Shown here: positions 1 to 6,610 of the stretch, piece by piece
How positions within the stretch are numbered: the first letter of the stretch is position 1
How the letters are laid out: each line of letters starts with the position of its first letter
Origin: JAAZIN01 sp033809435
GTDB lineage: Bacteria > Bacillota > Dethiobacteria > DTU022
DNA length: 7,995 nucleotides
NCBI GenBank assembly: GCA_033809435.1
Contig: JAPXLS010000104.1
Coordinates: forward strand, 1 to 7,995
Direction of reading: 5' to 3'
Program-made: the position numbers and the translations under genes
Notes under the pieces: generated by a model
Database searches by the model: none
What the model was told of the DNA's origin: nothing
What the model saw: only the letters and a program-made list of their open reading frames with translations

Positions 1-1189
1 GCTGAAAACGCTGCAGCGATTCTTCATTGGCAAAATCTGTACGCGCCACCAATTTTTCAATGTTTGAGCCGCTAACGCGAAAGCAATCGCTTTCTTTCTC
101 GATATAAAACCCATCCCGCCTTTGCGGTATTTCCGGCCCGGTATCCGCCTCCGGAACTGCAGGGGAGGTTTGAGGCAGCGCTGCCAGGCGCCTGACCTCT
201 GCCGCAAGTGCATGGAGCAGCTCCCTTACGCCGGCTCCCGTTGCGGCGGAAATGGCGAATATTTTTTCGTCTTTTTCCCCCTCCTCCACAGCGCACCGCA
301 GGGATTCAAGCCCCTCATCCGCTCCGGTCAGGTCAATCTTGTTGCCCGCAATGATCCTTGGATAAGCGGCCAGTTTGCTGTCGTACAGCCCAAGTTCCCT
401 GATCAGTCCCCGGTAAGCTTCGTCCGCTTGGGGATGTGCTCCAGGGGCCAGATCTATAACCAGCAATAGCAGCAGATTGCGCTCCACATGTCTCAGGAAA
501 CGATGGCCCAGACCTGCGCCGCGGTGCGCCCCGGTGATCAGCCCGGGCAGGTCGGCTACGACAAAGCTCTCTTCATCCCCTGTTTCCACAATGCCCAGCT
601 GCGGAGCCAGGGTAGTAAAGGGGTAGTCGCCCACCTTGGGCCGGGCCGAGGAGATCCGCGCAAGCAGTGTTGACTTGCCGGCATTGGGAAAACCGACCAG
701 TCCCACCTGGGCCAGCAGCTTGAGCTCAAGATATATTTTGCGCTCTTCGCCCGGCAGTCCTTTCTCAGCATGGCGGGGCGCCTGATGCCGTGAAGTGGCA
801 AACCGGCTGTTGCCGCGGCCGCCCTCCCCCCCGGCGGCCACCCTAACTTTCTGGTGCGGGAGGGTGAGATCAGCCAGCAACCGTCCCTGTTCATCGCGAA
901 CCAGGGTTCCCGGGGGTACGGGAACAAGCAGATCGGCGCCGCGCCGGCCCTGGCGTTTCTTTGTGCCTCCATCGGCACCGCTGGAGGCTTGCCGGCGGCG
1001 CCGGTAGCGCAGGTCGAGGAAGCTGTTTTTGGAGGGATCAACAACAAGAAAAACACTCCCGCCGTCACCGCCGTCACCGCCGTCGGGGCCGCCTCTGGGG
1101 ATATATTTTTCACGGCGGAAAGAGAGGGCGCCATTGCCCCCCCTGCCGCCGCTTACTTCAAGCCATATCTCATCGACAAATATGGCCAA
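1..1189 (-). CDS. obgE: GTPase Obg (ObgE/CgtA), C-terminus beyond window edge
   Basis: This is a ribosome-associated GTPase of late 50S assembly and stress control. About 396 residues are visible. The glycine-rich Obg fold spans roughly residues 4-160, with FRREKYIPRGGPDGGDGGDGG near 24-44. The G domain follows: P-loop GFPNAGKS 166-173, TT 192-193 in switch I, DLPG 213-216, NKID 283-286 and SAATG 314-318. The Obg C-terminal (OCT) domain begins near 355 (FRVSGSNIEKLVARTDF) and is cut by the window edge. Family members usually run 420-430 residues, so little is missing. Switch II reads GLITGA where I expect GLIEGA. The start is uncertain: the usual MFVDE start is spelled ATA-TTT-GTC-GAT-GAG, and the only nearby accepted start in frame is TTG at 1189, two codons earlier. 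The gene lies downstream of rpmA, as is typical, but behind a terminator. Family assignment is secure; the start is not. Confidence 0.95.
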   Translation of the reverse strand, partial: MAIFVDEIWLEVSGGRGGNGALSFRREKYIPRGGPDGGDGGDGGSVFLVVDPSKNSFLDLRYRRRRQASSGADGGTKKRQGRRGADLLVPVPPGTLVRDEQGRLLADLTLPHQKVRVAAGGEGGRGNSRFATSRHQAPRHAEKGLPGEERKIYLELKLLAQVGLVGFPNAGKSTLLARISSARPKVGDYPFTTLAPQLGIVETGDEESFVVADLPGLITGAHRGAGLGHRFLRHVERNLLLLLVIDLAPGAHPQADEAYRGLIRELGLYDSKLAAYPRIIAGNKIDLTGADEGLESLRCAVEEGEKDEKIFAISAATGAGVRELLHALAAEVRRLAALPQTSPAVPEADTGPEIPQRRDGFYIEKESDCFRVSGSNIEKLVARTDFANEESLQRFQ

Positions 1190-1190
1190 G

Positions 1191-1197
1191 CACCTCC
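1191..1197 (-). promoter_or_regulatory. Ribosome binding site of obgE
   Basis: The minus strand reads GGAGGTG here. From the GGAGG core it is 3 nt to the in-frame TTG (1189-1187) and 9 nt to the ATA codon (1183-1181) that occupies the usual Met of Obg. The distance suits the ATA position better than the TTG, which is why the obgE start is ambiguous. Upstream in-frame codons offer only a CTG without a Shine-Dalgarno sequence. Confidence 0.7.
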
Positions 1198-1245
1198 AGG
1201 TTCGGGTATGGGGCGTTTTGACCGGTACAGCCGGATAGAAACATG

Positions 1246-1265
1246 GGGCGAGGTACGCCTCGCCC
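1246..1265 (-). other. Perfect hairpin in the obgE 5' region
   Basis: Eight-base perfect inverted repeat GGGCGAGG / CCTCGCCC with a 4-nt loop (CGTA on the minus strand, TACG on the plus strand), about 57 nt upstream of the TTG. There is no T-tract after it on either strand, so it is not an intrinsic terminator. It would form in any transcript entering obgE from upstream. Whether it regulates obgE or is only an RNA-processing site cannot be judged from sequence. I found no convincing sigmaA promoter in the surrounding 1190-1325 stretch. Confidence 0.45.
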
Positions 1266-1325
1266 ATAACGCATGTTCCCGCCGCCAACCCGGCCCAAAT
1301 CTATCACAAAGCCATGACGCATTTT

Positions 1326-1350
1326 AAAAAGCCCGGGGTTCCCCGGGCTT
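1326..1350 (-). terminator. Intrinsic terminator after rpmA
   Basis: Read on the minus strand, AAGCCCGGG-GAAC-CCCGGGCTT forms a GC-rich stem of about 9 bp with a 4-nt loop. It is followed by a run of five T, then AAAAT. The 5' arm starts inside the rpmA stop codon (TAA at 1351-1349). On the plus strand the stem is followed by ATACAACC and not a T-run, so it acts in the minus direction only. It separates rplU-rpmA from obgE, which would depend on readthrough or a promoter I could not identify. Confidence 0.85.
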
Positions 1351-1621
1351 ATACAACCGCCTCGCTGTCCAGCGGATAAACACTGACCTGCTTTTTGGCG
1401 CGGTTGTCGTATTCATAGACCACCTTGCCGTCGGCGGTGGCATAAAGTGTATCATCCCTGCCCTTGCCGACATTGACGCCGGGATGGATGCGGCACCCCC
1501 GCTGGCGTATGAGAATGCTGCCGGCCCTGACCGTCTGGCCGCCGTACCGTTTAACTCCAAGACGCTTGGCCTTGCTGTCACGACCGTTGCGTGAACTTCC
1601 ACCGCCCTTTTTGTGGGCCAT
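1349..1621 (-). CDS. rpmA: 50S ribosomal protein L27 (bL27)
   Basis: A 90-residue L27, the protein whose flexible N-terminus reaches the peptidyl-transferase centre. The N-terminus MAHKKGGGSSRNGRDSKAKR is diagnostic, followed by GQTVRAGSILIRQRG (28-42) and HPGVNVGKGRDDTLYA (46-61). GGGGGAGGTG at 1639-1630 is the ribosome binding site. A TAA codon directly abuts the ATG in frame (1624-1622), which fixes the start. It therefore lacks the short N-terminal leader of many Firmicute L27 proteins, which the cysteine protease Prp removes. No prp gene sits between rplU and rpmA, where Firmicutes usually have one. The gap to rplU is 206 nt with no convincing gene. The stop codon merges with the terminator hairpin. 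Confidence 0.97.
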   Translation of the reverse strand: MAHKKGGGSSRNGRDSKAKRLGVKRYGGQTVRAGSILIRQRGCRIHPGVNVGKGRDDTLYATADGKVVYEYDNRAKKQVSVYPLDSEAVV

Positions 1622-1827
1622 TTACCAAACACCTCCCCCTGATATGCTGACCGCTTGCCGCCGCCTTGATTTTTAACACTGCGGACCCATCTCCATGGAA
1701 ATCCATAAGCAGAGACCCGGGCGAGCTGTCCTGTCCCCGCCCTTCAGATCCGACCCCGTACCGGCAAGGCAGGAGCCCTTTCAACGCTGCAACATTGAGA
1801 CCGGTCCTTTTTTCCGGACTCATCTGT

Positions 1828-2148
1828 TTACATGGCCGAAATCTCGATCTGCTTGATCAAAACTTCGGTAAAAGGCTGCCGGTGGCCCTGCTTGCGGCGA
1901 TAATTTTTCTTCGGCTTGTACTTGAAGACAATAATTTTGCGCCCGCGGCCCTGCACCGTTACCCTGCCCCTTACCCGGCAACCTTCAAGGTAGGGCCGGC
2001 CTATTTCTGTCTTTCCGTCGTCTCCACAAACCAGGACACGGTCAAAAACAACCTCTTCTCCCTTTTCCGCAGGCAGTTTCTCTACACGCACCGCTTTGCC
2101 TTCCTCCACGCGGTACTGTTTGCCGCCCGTTTCGATAATGGCATACAT
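1828..2148 (-). CDS. rplU: 50S ribosomal protein L21 (bL21)
   Basis: A 106-residue L21, an early-binding 23S rRNA protein of the large subunit. The start MYAIIETGGKQYRVEEG (1-17) and the basic C-terminal signature KPKKNYRRKQGHRQPF (78-93) are typical of the family, and the length is normal. The start at 2148 is set by GGAGGGGG about 8 nt upstream. A longer open frame to 2202 has no family similarity in its extra 18 residues and is not used. The gene follows rng by 110 nt; that gap holds a repeat structure that may be the autoregulatory leader. It is cotranscribed with rpmA, as in most bacteria. Confidence 0.97.
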   Translation of the reverse strand: MYAIIETGGKQYRVEEGKAVRVEKLPAEKGEEVVFDRVLVCGDDGKTEIGRPYLEGCRVRGRVTVQGRGRKIIVFKYKPKKNYRRKQGHRQPFTEVLIKQIEISAM

Positions 2149-2187
2149 CTCTTTACCCCCTCCTGCAGGGACTCGCCGAAGCAGGCA

Positions 2188-2213
2188 GCCGGATCGTATC
2201 ATACCGGATCGGC
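2188..2213 (-). promoter_or_regulatory. Candidate rplU leader element (direct repeat around a palindrome)
   Basis: In the 110-nt rng-rplU gap, CCGGATC occurs twice (2189-2195 and 2204-2210, plus-strand reading) around the 9-bp palindrome GTATCATAC (2196-2204). On the minus-strand transcript the segment can fold as GCCGATC pairing with GATC-(C)-GGC, a 7-bp stem with one bulged C and an 11-nt loop. L21 operons of Firmicutes are known to carry an RNA leader, so this is a reasonable place for one. I cannot match it to the known leader consensus from memory, and a DNA operator is the alternative. Confidence 0.3.
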
Positions 2214-2258
2214 TTTGCAGGCCTTCCTCGAGCGGTGATCAAGAATCCAACGAAAATT

Positions 2259-4025
2259 TTAGCATGCGCCGCCGTCTTTGTCAAACCGCACTTTCGATGC
2301 GGAAGAACTCCTGGCAAAGGGGCGCCTGCGCCTTTTCTTGCCTGCAGCAACAGGGACAGCGCGGGCAAAGGTCCGGCAAACCTCGGTGATCTCGGTCTTC
2401 ACTGTCTGGCCCACCCTTTCGCCCGCTCCGGCAACGTTGATCACGTAACCGCGCAGGCGGGCAATACCGTTGCCCGGAGCGCTGGTGTGAGGTTCCTCGA
2501 TAAACAGTTCGATAAGATCACCCTGTGCAACAGGGAAGGCCAGCTTCTCAATCTCCTTCAAACTTCCCGCAGCGATGATCCGGTACTGCTCGATATGCAT
2601 ATCCTCTGCGCCGCGGATAAAGATATGCCGGCTCAGCTCATCCTCGATTTTTTTCAGATTGCTGCCGCCGGTGCCGATAATGATGGAGGCAACTTCATGG
2701 TGCATCTCCACCAGGATCGCTTCCTGCGGCGACTTTTGAATCGCCTTCTTCAGCTCCCTCTCGATGCGGATGGAAGCGGCCAGCGGCGTTAAAACCCGCC
2801 CCCTTCCGTCGCAATAAGGGCAATGCTGCTGTAAAACCTCGGCCAGATCCTGGCGCACTTTCTTGCGCGTCATCTCCACCAGGCCCAGGCTGGTCAGCCC
2901 CAGAACATAGGTTTTGGTCCGGTCCTGCCTGATGGACTCATTGAGCTTGCCCAGCACTTTCCGGCGATGATCCTCGATGGTCATATCGATAAAATCCACA
3001 ATTATAATCCCGCCAATGTCGCGCAAACGAATCTGGCGGGCAATCTCTTCAGCCGCTTCCAGGTTTGTTTTCAAAATAGTTTCGGCAAGATTGCGCCGCC
3101 CCGTGTAGCGGCCCGTGTTCACATCGATGACGGTAAGCGCTTCGGTTTCATCAAAGACCAGGTAACCGCCGCTTTTCAGCCAGACCTGTCCCTGCAGCGC
3201 CTTTTCCAGCTCTTTTTCCACATCGAAGCGTTCAAAAATAGGTTCAGCATGATTGTAATAGCTGACCTTATTTTTCAACTGCGGCGAAAAGCAATCCAGG
3301 ATTTCGCGCACTTTCTCGTATTCATGTTCGTTGTCGATAAGAAAACTGGTAAAATCCTCTACAAAAAGATCGCGGGCAATACGGCAGGTCAGGGCCAGAT
3401 CCTGGTACAGGATAGCCGGCGCTGTCTTCTGCTGGAAACGAGCCAGGACGCGATGCCACAGCTGCACCAAAAATTCCAGATCCTGTACAAGCGAGGGCTC
3501 ATCAGTTCCCTCCGCCACCGTGCGCACGATCAAGCCCATTTCGGCGGGGCGTATTCTTCCGGCTTCCCGCCGCAGCCGCTCTTTTTCTACCTGGCTTTCT
3601 ATCCGCCTGGAAACGCCGATATAATCCGCGCCCGGTACCAGGACGAGATAGCGTCCGGGCAGGGTCACCTGGCCGGTTACCCTGGCCCCCTTGCTCCCGA
3701 ACGGCTCCTTGACTACCTGGACAATAATTTCCTCGCCCACCTTGAGCAGCTTGTCAATAGCAGAGCGGGAGGGGGGAGGTTTTTCATCATTGAAGATATC
3801 CGTATAAACATCATCAACATAAAGAAAAGCGTTTTTCTCCAGGCCGATATCCACGAATGCCGCCTGCATCCCCGGAAGGACATTGGCCACGATTCCCTTG
3901 TAAAGGTTACCGATAATGCGATGTTCGAGCGGCCGTTCAATGTACAGCTCCACCAGCTTGCCGCTTTCCAGTATTGCCACCCGCGTGGCCCGGTTGTTAC
4001 AATTGACAATTATTTTTTTGTCCAT
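2259..4025 (-). CDS. rng: Ribonuclease G / RNase E family endoribonuclease
   Basis: A 588-residue single-strand-specific endoribonuclease expected to trim rRNA 5' ends and start mRNA decay. The first 30 residues match the RNase G start (IIVNCNNRATRVAILESGKL). An S1 domain covers about 36-120 (GNLYKGIVANVLPGMQAAFVDIG). Catalytic magnesium ligands are visible as D301 in VIDVNTG and D344/D347 in IIIVDFIDM. The zinc-link motif CPYCDGRG has C402 and C405. After the small domain, about 497-548 resembles the TRAM-like C-terminal region common in clostridial RNase G, followed by a lysine/arginine-rich tail (563-568) that could bind RNA. The start at 4025 has GGAGGTGAGAAAG upstream. The first 29 nt overlap the end of the DUF2344 gene, implying translational coupling. 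It stands 110 nt before rplU. There is no long RNase E-like scaffold domain, so RNase G is the better name. Confidence 0.95.
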   Translation of the reverse strand: MDKKIIVNCNNRATRVAILESGKLVELYIERPLEHRIIGNLYKGIVANVLPGMQAAFVDIGLEKNAFLYVDDVYTDIFNDEKPPPSRSAIDKLLKVGEEIIVQVVKEPFGSKGARVTGQVTLPGRYLVLVPGADYIGVSRRIESQVEKERLRREAGRIRPAEMGLIVRTVAEGTDEPSLVQDLEFLVQLWHRVLARFQQKTAPAILYQDLALTCRIARDLFVEDFTSFLIDNEHEYEKVREILDCFSPQLKNKVSYYNHAEPIFERFDVEKELEKALQGQVWLKSGGYLVFDETEALTVIDVNTGRYTGRRNLAETILKTNLEAAEEIARQIRLRDIGGIIIVDFIDMTIEDHRRKVLGKLNESIRQDRTKTYVLGLTSLGLVEMTRKKVRQDLAEVLQQHCPYCDGRGRVLTPLAASIRIERELKKAIQKSPQEAILVEMHHEVASIIIGTGGSNLKKIEDELSRHIFIRGAEDMHIEQYRIIAAGSLKEIEKLAFPVAQGDLIELFIEEPHTSAPGNGIARLRGYVINVAGAGERVGQTVKTEITEVCRTFARAVPVAAGKKRRRRPFARSSSASKVRFDKDGGAC

Positions 4026-4743
4026 CCACTTTCTCACCTCCTTCGGGGAAGGGATCAATAAGAATATCCCGGTAAATATAGAGGCCCCTGCGGTGCAGGT
4101 CCCAGCGCTGCTCATCCCTGAAAGTGCCTTCCGGCTGCAGCTCATTCAAAACACGGGAGGGTGAAACACCGCCCCTGCTGCCGACCTGCAGCAGCAGGCG
4201 AAGTGACAGGGCAGTATCTCCCGGCGGCAGCAACTCGACAGAAAATATAAAGGGGCGAATATTTTGAGCGGTAATCCTGCCTTTCTTGCCGTAACGGCGG
4301 ATCATGATTTCCGGTTCAGCCAGAAGTCTCTCCAGGGATTCCTGAAGTGCCGCCCGGGCAGGGACAGGGCCATTGCCGGCCCAGTCAGCGCGGTAGAGAG
4401 CAGCGTTAACCACCGCCGCCAGAGGAGGTTCCTCCAGGGGTACGGGAACGGCGCCGGTCAGGGTGATCCCCGGGGGCAGCTGCACATCAAGACGGCGGCA
4501 AAAGGCGGCGGCGGTAAGCGGTTTTGTCAGATATACCTCGCCATACTCCCTGGAGGCTGTCGCCCCTACCGGCAGGGGCGCAGCCAGGCTCAACCTGGGC
4601 CTGGGAGAGTAGCCGCCGGTATAGGCCAGCGGCAGTCCGGCGCGGCGCATGGCCCGTTGAAAAAGCCGCAGCAGGTCCAGGTGGGAAAGATAGCGCAGCT
4701 CTCTGCCGCAGGCATAGCGAAAACGAATTCGGTTCAGTTTCAC
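3997..4743 (-). CDS. DUF2344 radical-SAM-linked protein (TIGR03936 family)
   Basis: A 248-residue protein of unknown biochemical function, found beside or fused to the radical SAM protein encoded just upstream. The family signature is clear: FRYACGRELRYLSHLDLLR (8-26), RAGLPLAYTGGYSPRPRLS (34-52), LPVG (57-60) and EYGEVYL (66-72). The start is a GTG at 4743, one base after the TAA of the radical SAM gene, with GGAGG about 6 nt upstream. An ATG overlapping that TAA is followed immediately by TGA and is unusable. The C-terminal 29 nt overlap rng. Position between a radical SAM enzyme and an RNase, upstream of ribosomal protein genes, suggests a role in RNA or ribosome modification; that is inference from context. 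In other genomes the two proteins can be one polypeptide; here they are separate. Confidence 0.9.
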   Translation of the reverse strand: MKLNRIRFRYACGRELRYLSHLDLLRLFQRAMRRAGLPLAYTGGYSPRPRLSLAAPLPVGATASREYGEVYLTKPLTAAAFCRRLDVQLPPGITLTGAVPVPLEEPPLAAVVNAALYRADWAGNGPVPARAALQESLERLLAEPEIMIRRYGKKGRITAQNIRPFIFSVELLPPGDTALSLRLLLQVGSRGGVSPSRVLNELQPEGTFRDEQRWDLHRRGLYIYRDILIDPFPEGGEKVDGQKNNCQL

Positions 4744-4744
4744 A

Positions 4745-6523
4745 TTATACCTCCAGGGAAGGGTTGTCCTGCCGGGCGCAGCGAAGTTCTCTGAGCAAGA
4801 TCTTTTTTTTGATGCCGCTGCCGAGGTGATCCCATGGCAGCGGCTGGATCTCATCATAGCGCCGGTAGGCATAGTCTTCCGGATTTATATTCATTTCCGC
4901 AAAGGTGTCCAGCCACCTCTGCAGGGAGAAGTGTTCCGACCATCCATCAAAGCGGCAGCCTCTCCGGCGGGCCGCCTCGAGAAGCGGCGCCAGGCGGCGA
5001 TTACCCCGGGCAAAAACCGCCTCCAGAAAGCTGCTCCCGGCATCATGCCAGCTGAGATTAACTCCCCTCATCCGCCGGAACAGGTCTTGAAGCATCCGCT
5101 GGCGCTGCCTGACCCGCGCCATCTCAAGCTGCGGTTCCCACTGGAAGGGGGTGTGCGCTTTCGGCACAAAGGTAGCCACGCTTACCCCCAGGCGGATCCG
5201 CCTGCCCGGACCGGCTTCGATCCGCCGCAAAAGTTCCTCGCAGAGTGAGGCAATCCCCCTGACATCCTCTTCTTCCTCCGACGGAAGGCCGATCATGAAA
5301 TAGAGTTTAAATGATTGCCATCCGGAGGCCACAGCTTCGCCGATCGCCGTGAAAAGATCATCCTCGCCAATATCCTTCCCGATCACACGGCGCAGCCGCT
5401 CCGTGCCCGCCTCGGGTGCAAAGGTCAGGCTGCCCCGCCTTCCCCGGTGAAACTGTCTGGCCAGCTCCACCGAAAATGTGTCCAGGCGCAGCGAGGGAAG
5501 GGTAAACCTGGTGTTTTCTGCGCCGTGCTCCGCTTCAAGCCCGCCGATAAGGGCGCCTATGCCCGGGTAATCGCAGCTGCTCAGTGAGGCCAGGGATAGT
5601 TCATCGTAGCCGGTGGCCCGCAGCATTTCCCGGGCAATTCCCTTCACCTTTTCAGGGCTACGCCGCCGCACGGGGCGGTAGATGACCCCGGCCTGGCAGA
5701 AGCGACAGCCGTGGCTGCATCCCCGGAAGAGCTCGACCATGCCCCGGTCGTGAACAGCCTCGATATTGGGAACCACCGGGGCAGTGGGATGGGGGGCGCT
5801 CTCCAGATCCCGGAGCACTCTTTTCTCGACGCCGGCAGAAGCGGCGCCATGGAGCAGCTCCACCCCCTGGAACATGCCGCCCCCATCGTAAAGGGGCCGG
5901 TAAAATTCCGGAATATAGACTCCCTCTATGGGGGCAAGGCCGGCCAGGATCTCTTCTTTCCCGGCTCCGCCACCGGAAAGGGCGATCCAGCATTCAAGAA
6001 TCTCCGGAAGGGCCTCCTCACCGTCGCCCAGCAAAAACAGATCAAAAAAAGGAGCAAGCGGCTCCGGGTTGAATGCACAGGGGCCTCCGCCGATGATGAG
6101 CGGCATTTCACTGCCGCGCTCCCTGCTCCACAGGGGAATACCTGCCAGTTCGAGCATGTTCAGGATATTGGTATAGCTCAGCTCGTACTGCAGCGAGAAA
6201 CCTAGAAAATCAAACTCCCGCACCGGACGCGTACTCTCGAGGGCAAAAAGGGGCAACCCCTTCCTGCGCATCAGTGTTTCCATATCTGCTGCAGGAGCAA
6301 AGACACGTTCCAGAAGCATCTGCGGATGGCTGTTGATGATCTCGTACAATATCTTCAGCCCAAGATTGGACATGCCCACCTCGTAAAGATCCGGAAAAGC
6401 AAGGGCCATGCGCACTGCAACAGAGGCATGATCTTTTTTTACAGCATTCCATTCATTGCCTGAATAGCGGGCCGGCTTCTGGACAAAGGGAAGCAGACTT
6501 TCCAGCTGATTTTCTAAAAACAA
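4745..6523 (-). CDS. Radical SAM protein with B12-domain-like N-terminus (TIGR03960 family)
   Basis: A 592-residue radical SAM enzyme of unsolved function. The N-terminal part (LLPFVQKPARYSGNEWNAV, then FPDLYEVGMSNLGLKILYEI at 43-62) and a cobalamin-binding-like fold with IIGGGPCAFNPEP (143-155) and LLGDGEEALPEIL (164-176) are typical. The [4Fe-4S] cluster motif is CSHGCRFC with Cys 269, 273 and 276, followed by QAGVIYRPVRRRSPE. The radical SAM barrel continues through SFKLYFMIGLPSEEEEDV (404-421). I see no DxHxxG cobalamin ligand motif, so B12 use is doubtful. The start is TTG at 6523: GGAGG lies 8 nt upstream and an in-frame TGA two codons earlier blocks extension. It begins 58 nt after spoIVFB, downstream of a strong promoter, and ends 1 nt before the DUF2344 gene, its usual partner. 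Confidence 0.93.
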   Translation of the reverse strand: MFLENQLESLLPFVQKPARYSGNEWNAVKKDHASVAVRMALAFPDLYEVGMSNLGLKILYEIINSHPQMLLERVFAPAADMETLMRRKGLPLFALESTRPVREFDFLGFSLQYELSYTNILNMLELAGIPLWSRERGSEMPLIIGGGPCAFNPEPLAPFFDLFLLGDGEEALPEILECWIALSGGGAGKEEILAGLAPIEGVYIPEFYRPLYDGGGMFQGVELLHGAASAGVEKRVLRDLESAPHPTAPVVPNIEAVHDRGMVELFRGCSHGCRFCQAGVIYRPVRRRSPEKVKGIAREMLRATGYDELSLASLSSCDYPGIGALIGGLEAEHGAENTRFTLPSLRLDTFSVELARQFHRGRRGSLTFAPEAGTERLRRVIGKDIGEDDLFTAIGEAVASGWQSFKLYFMIGLPSEEEEDVRGIASLCEELLRRIEAGPGRRIRLGVSVATFVPKAHTPFQWEPQLEMARVRQRQRMLQDLFRRMRGVNLSWHDAGSSFLEAVFARGNRRLAPLLEAARRRGCRFDGWSEHFSLQRWLDTFAEMNINPEDYAYRRYDEIQPLPWDHLGSGIKKKILLRELRCARQDNPSLEV

Positions 6524-6580
6524 TGGTCAGGCCTCCGTCCAGCCAAACCTTTTTGCGCACATCCGGAGACGTACCTATAT

Positions 6581-6610
6581 ATTATAATATTTTTTTGATT
6601 GGAATATCAA
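6581..6610 (-). promoter_or_regulatory. Near-consensus sigmaA promoter for the radical SAM - rng unit
   Basis: On the minus strand, TTGATA (6610-6605) and a perfect TATAAT (6586-6581) are separated by 18 nt that include seven consecutive A. Transcription would start near 6574, about 50 nt before the TTG start of the radical SAM gene. The -10 box contains the spoIVFB stop codon (TAA at 6584-6582), so promoter and coding sequence share bases. It would let the radical SAM, DUF2344, RNase G and ribosomal protein genes be expressed in growing cells independently of the sporulation gene upstream. Confidence 0.75.

Noticed and set aside
556..1134. 192-codon open frame on the minus strand
   Set aside because: It overlaps obgE in another frame. 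The P-loop, DLPG and NKID motifs are in the obgE frame, and this one has none.
1190..1325. A sigmaA promoter for obgE
   Set aside because: Candidate boxes (TTGTGA, TTGGCG, TATGGG) do not pair at 16-18 nt spacing; nothing reaches a credible match.
1578..1823. 81-codon minus-strand frame between rplU and rpmA, a possible small gene or Prp
   Set aside because: It starts 4 nt after the rplU stop without a ribosome binding site and overlaps the first 44 nt of rpmA. It shows no Prp motif (conserved His and Cys in GH and DIVCA contexts). No functional reading is supported, though a scar of a lost gene is possible.
1666..2238. 190-codon plus-strand frame across rplU
   Set aside because: It is antisense to the clear L21 gene and has no recognisable domain.
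2149..2258. A promoter using TATGAT in the rplU leader
   Set aside because: No acceptable -35 lies 16-18 nt upstream; the nearest TTGATC is about 30 nt away. The TATGAT is explained by the palindrome.
2967..4061. 364-codon open frame on the plus strand
   Set aside because: It is antisense to rng, whose motifs (S1, DVNTG, VDFIDM, CPYC) are unambiguous. The plus-strand translation shows no family features; it is a by-product of GC-rich codon usage.
5711..6205. 164-codon plus-strand frame
   Set aside because: It is antisense to the radical SAM gene and has no family features.
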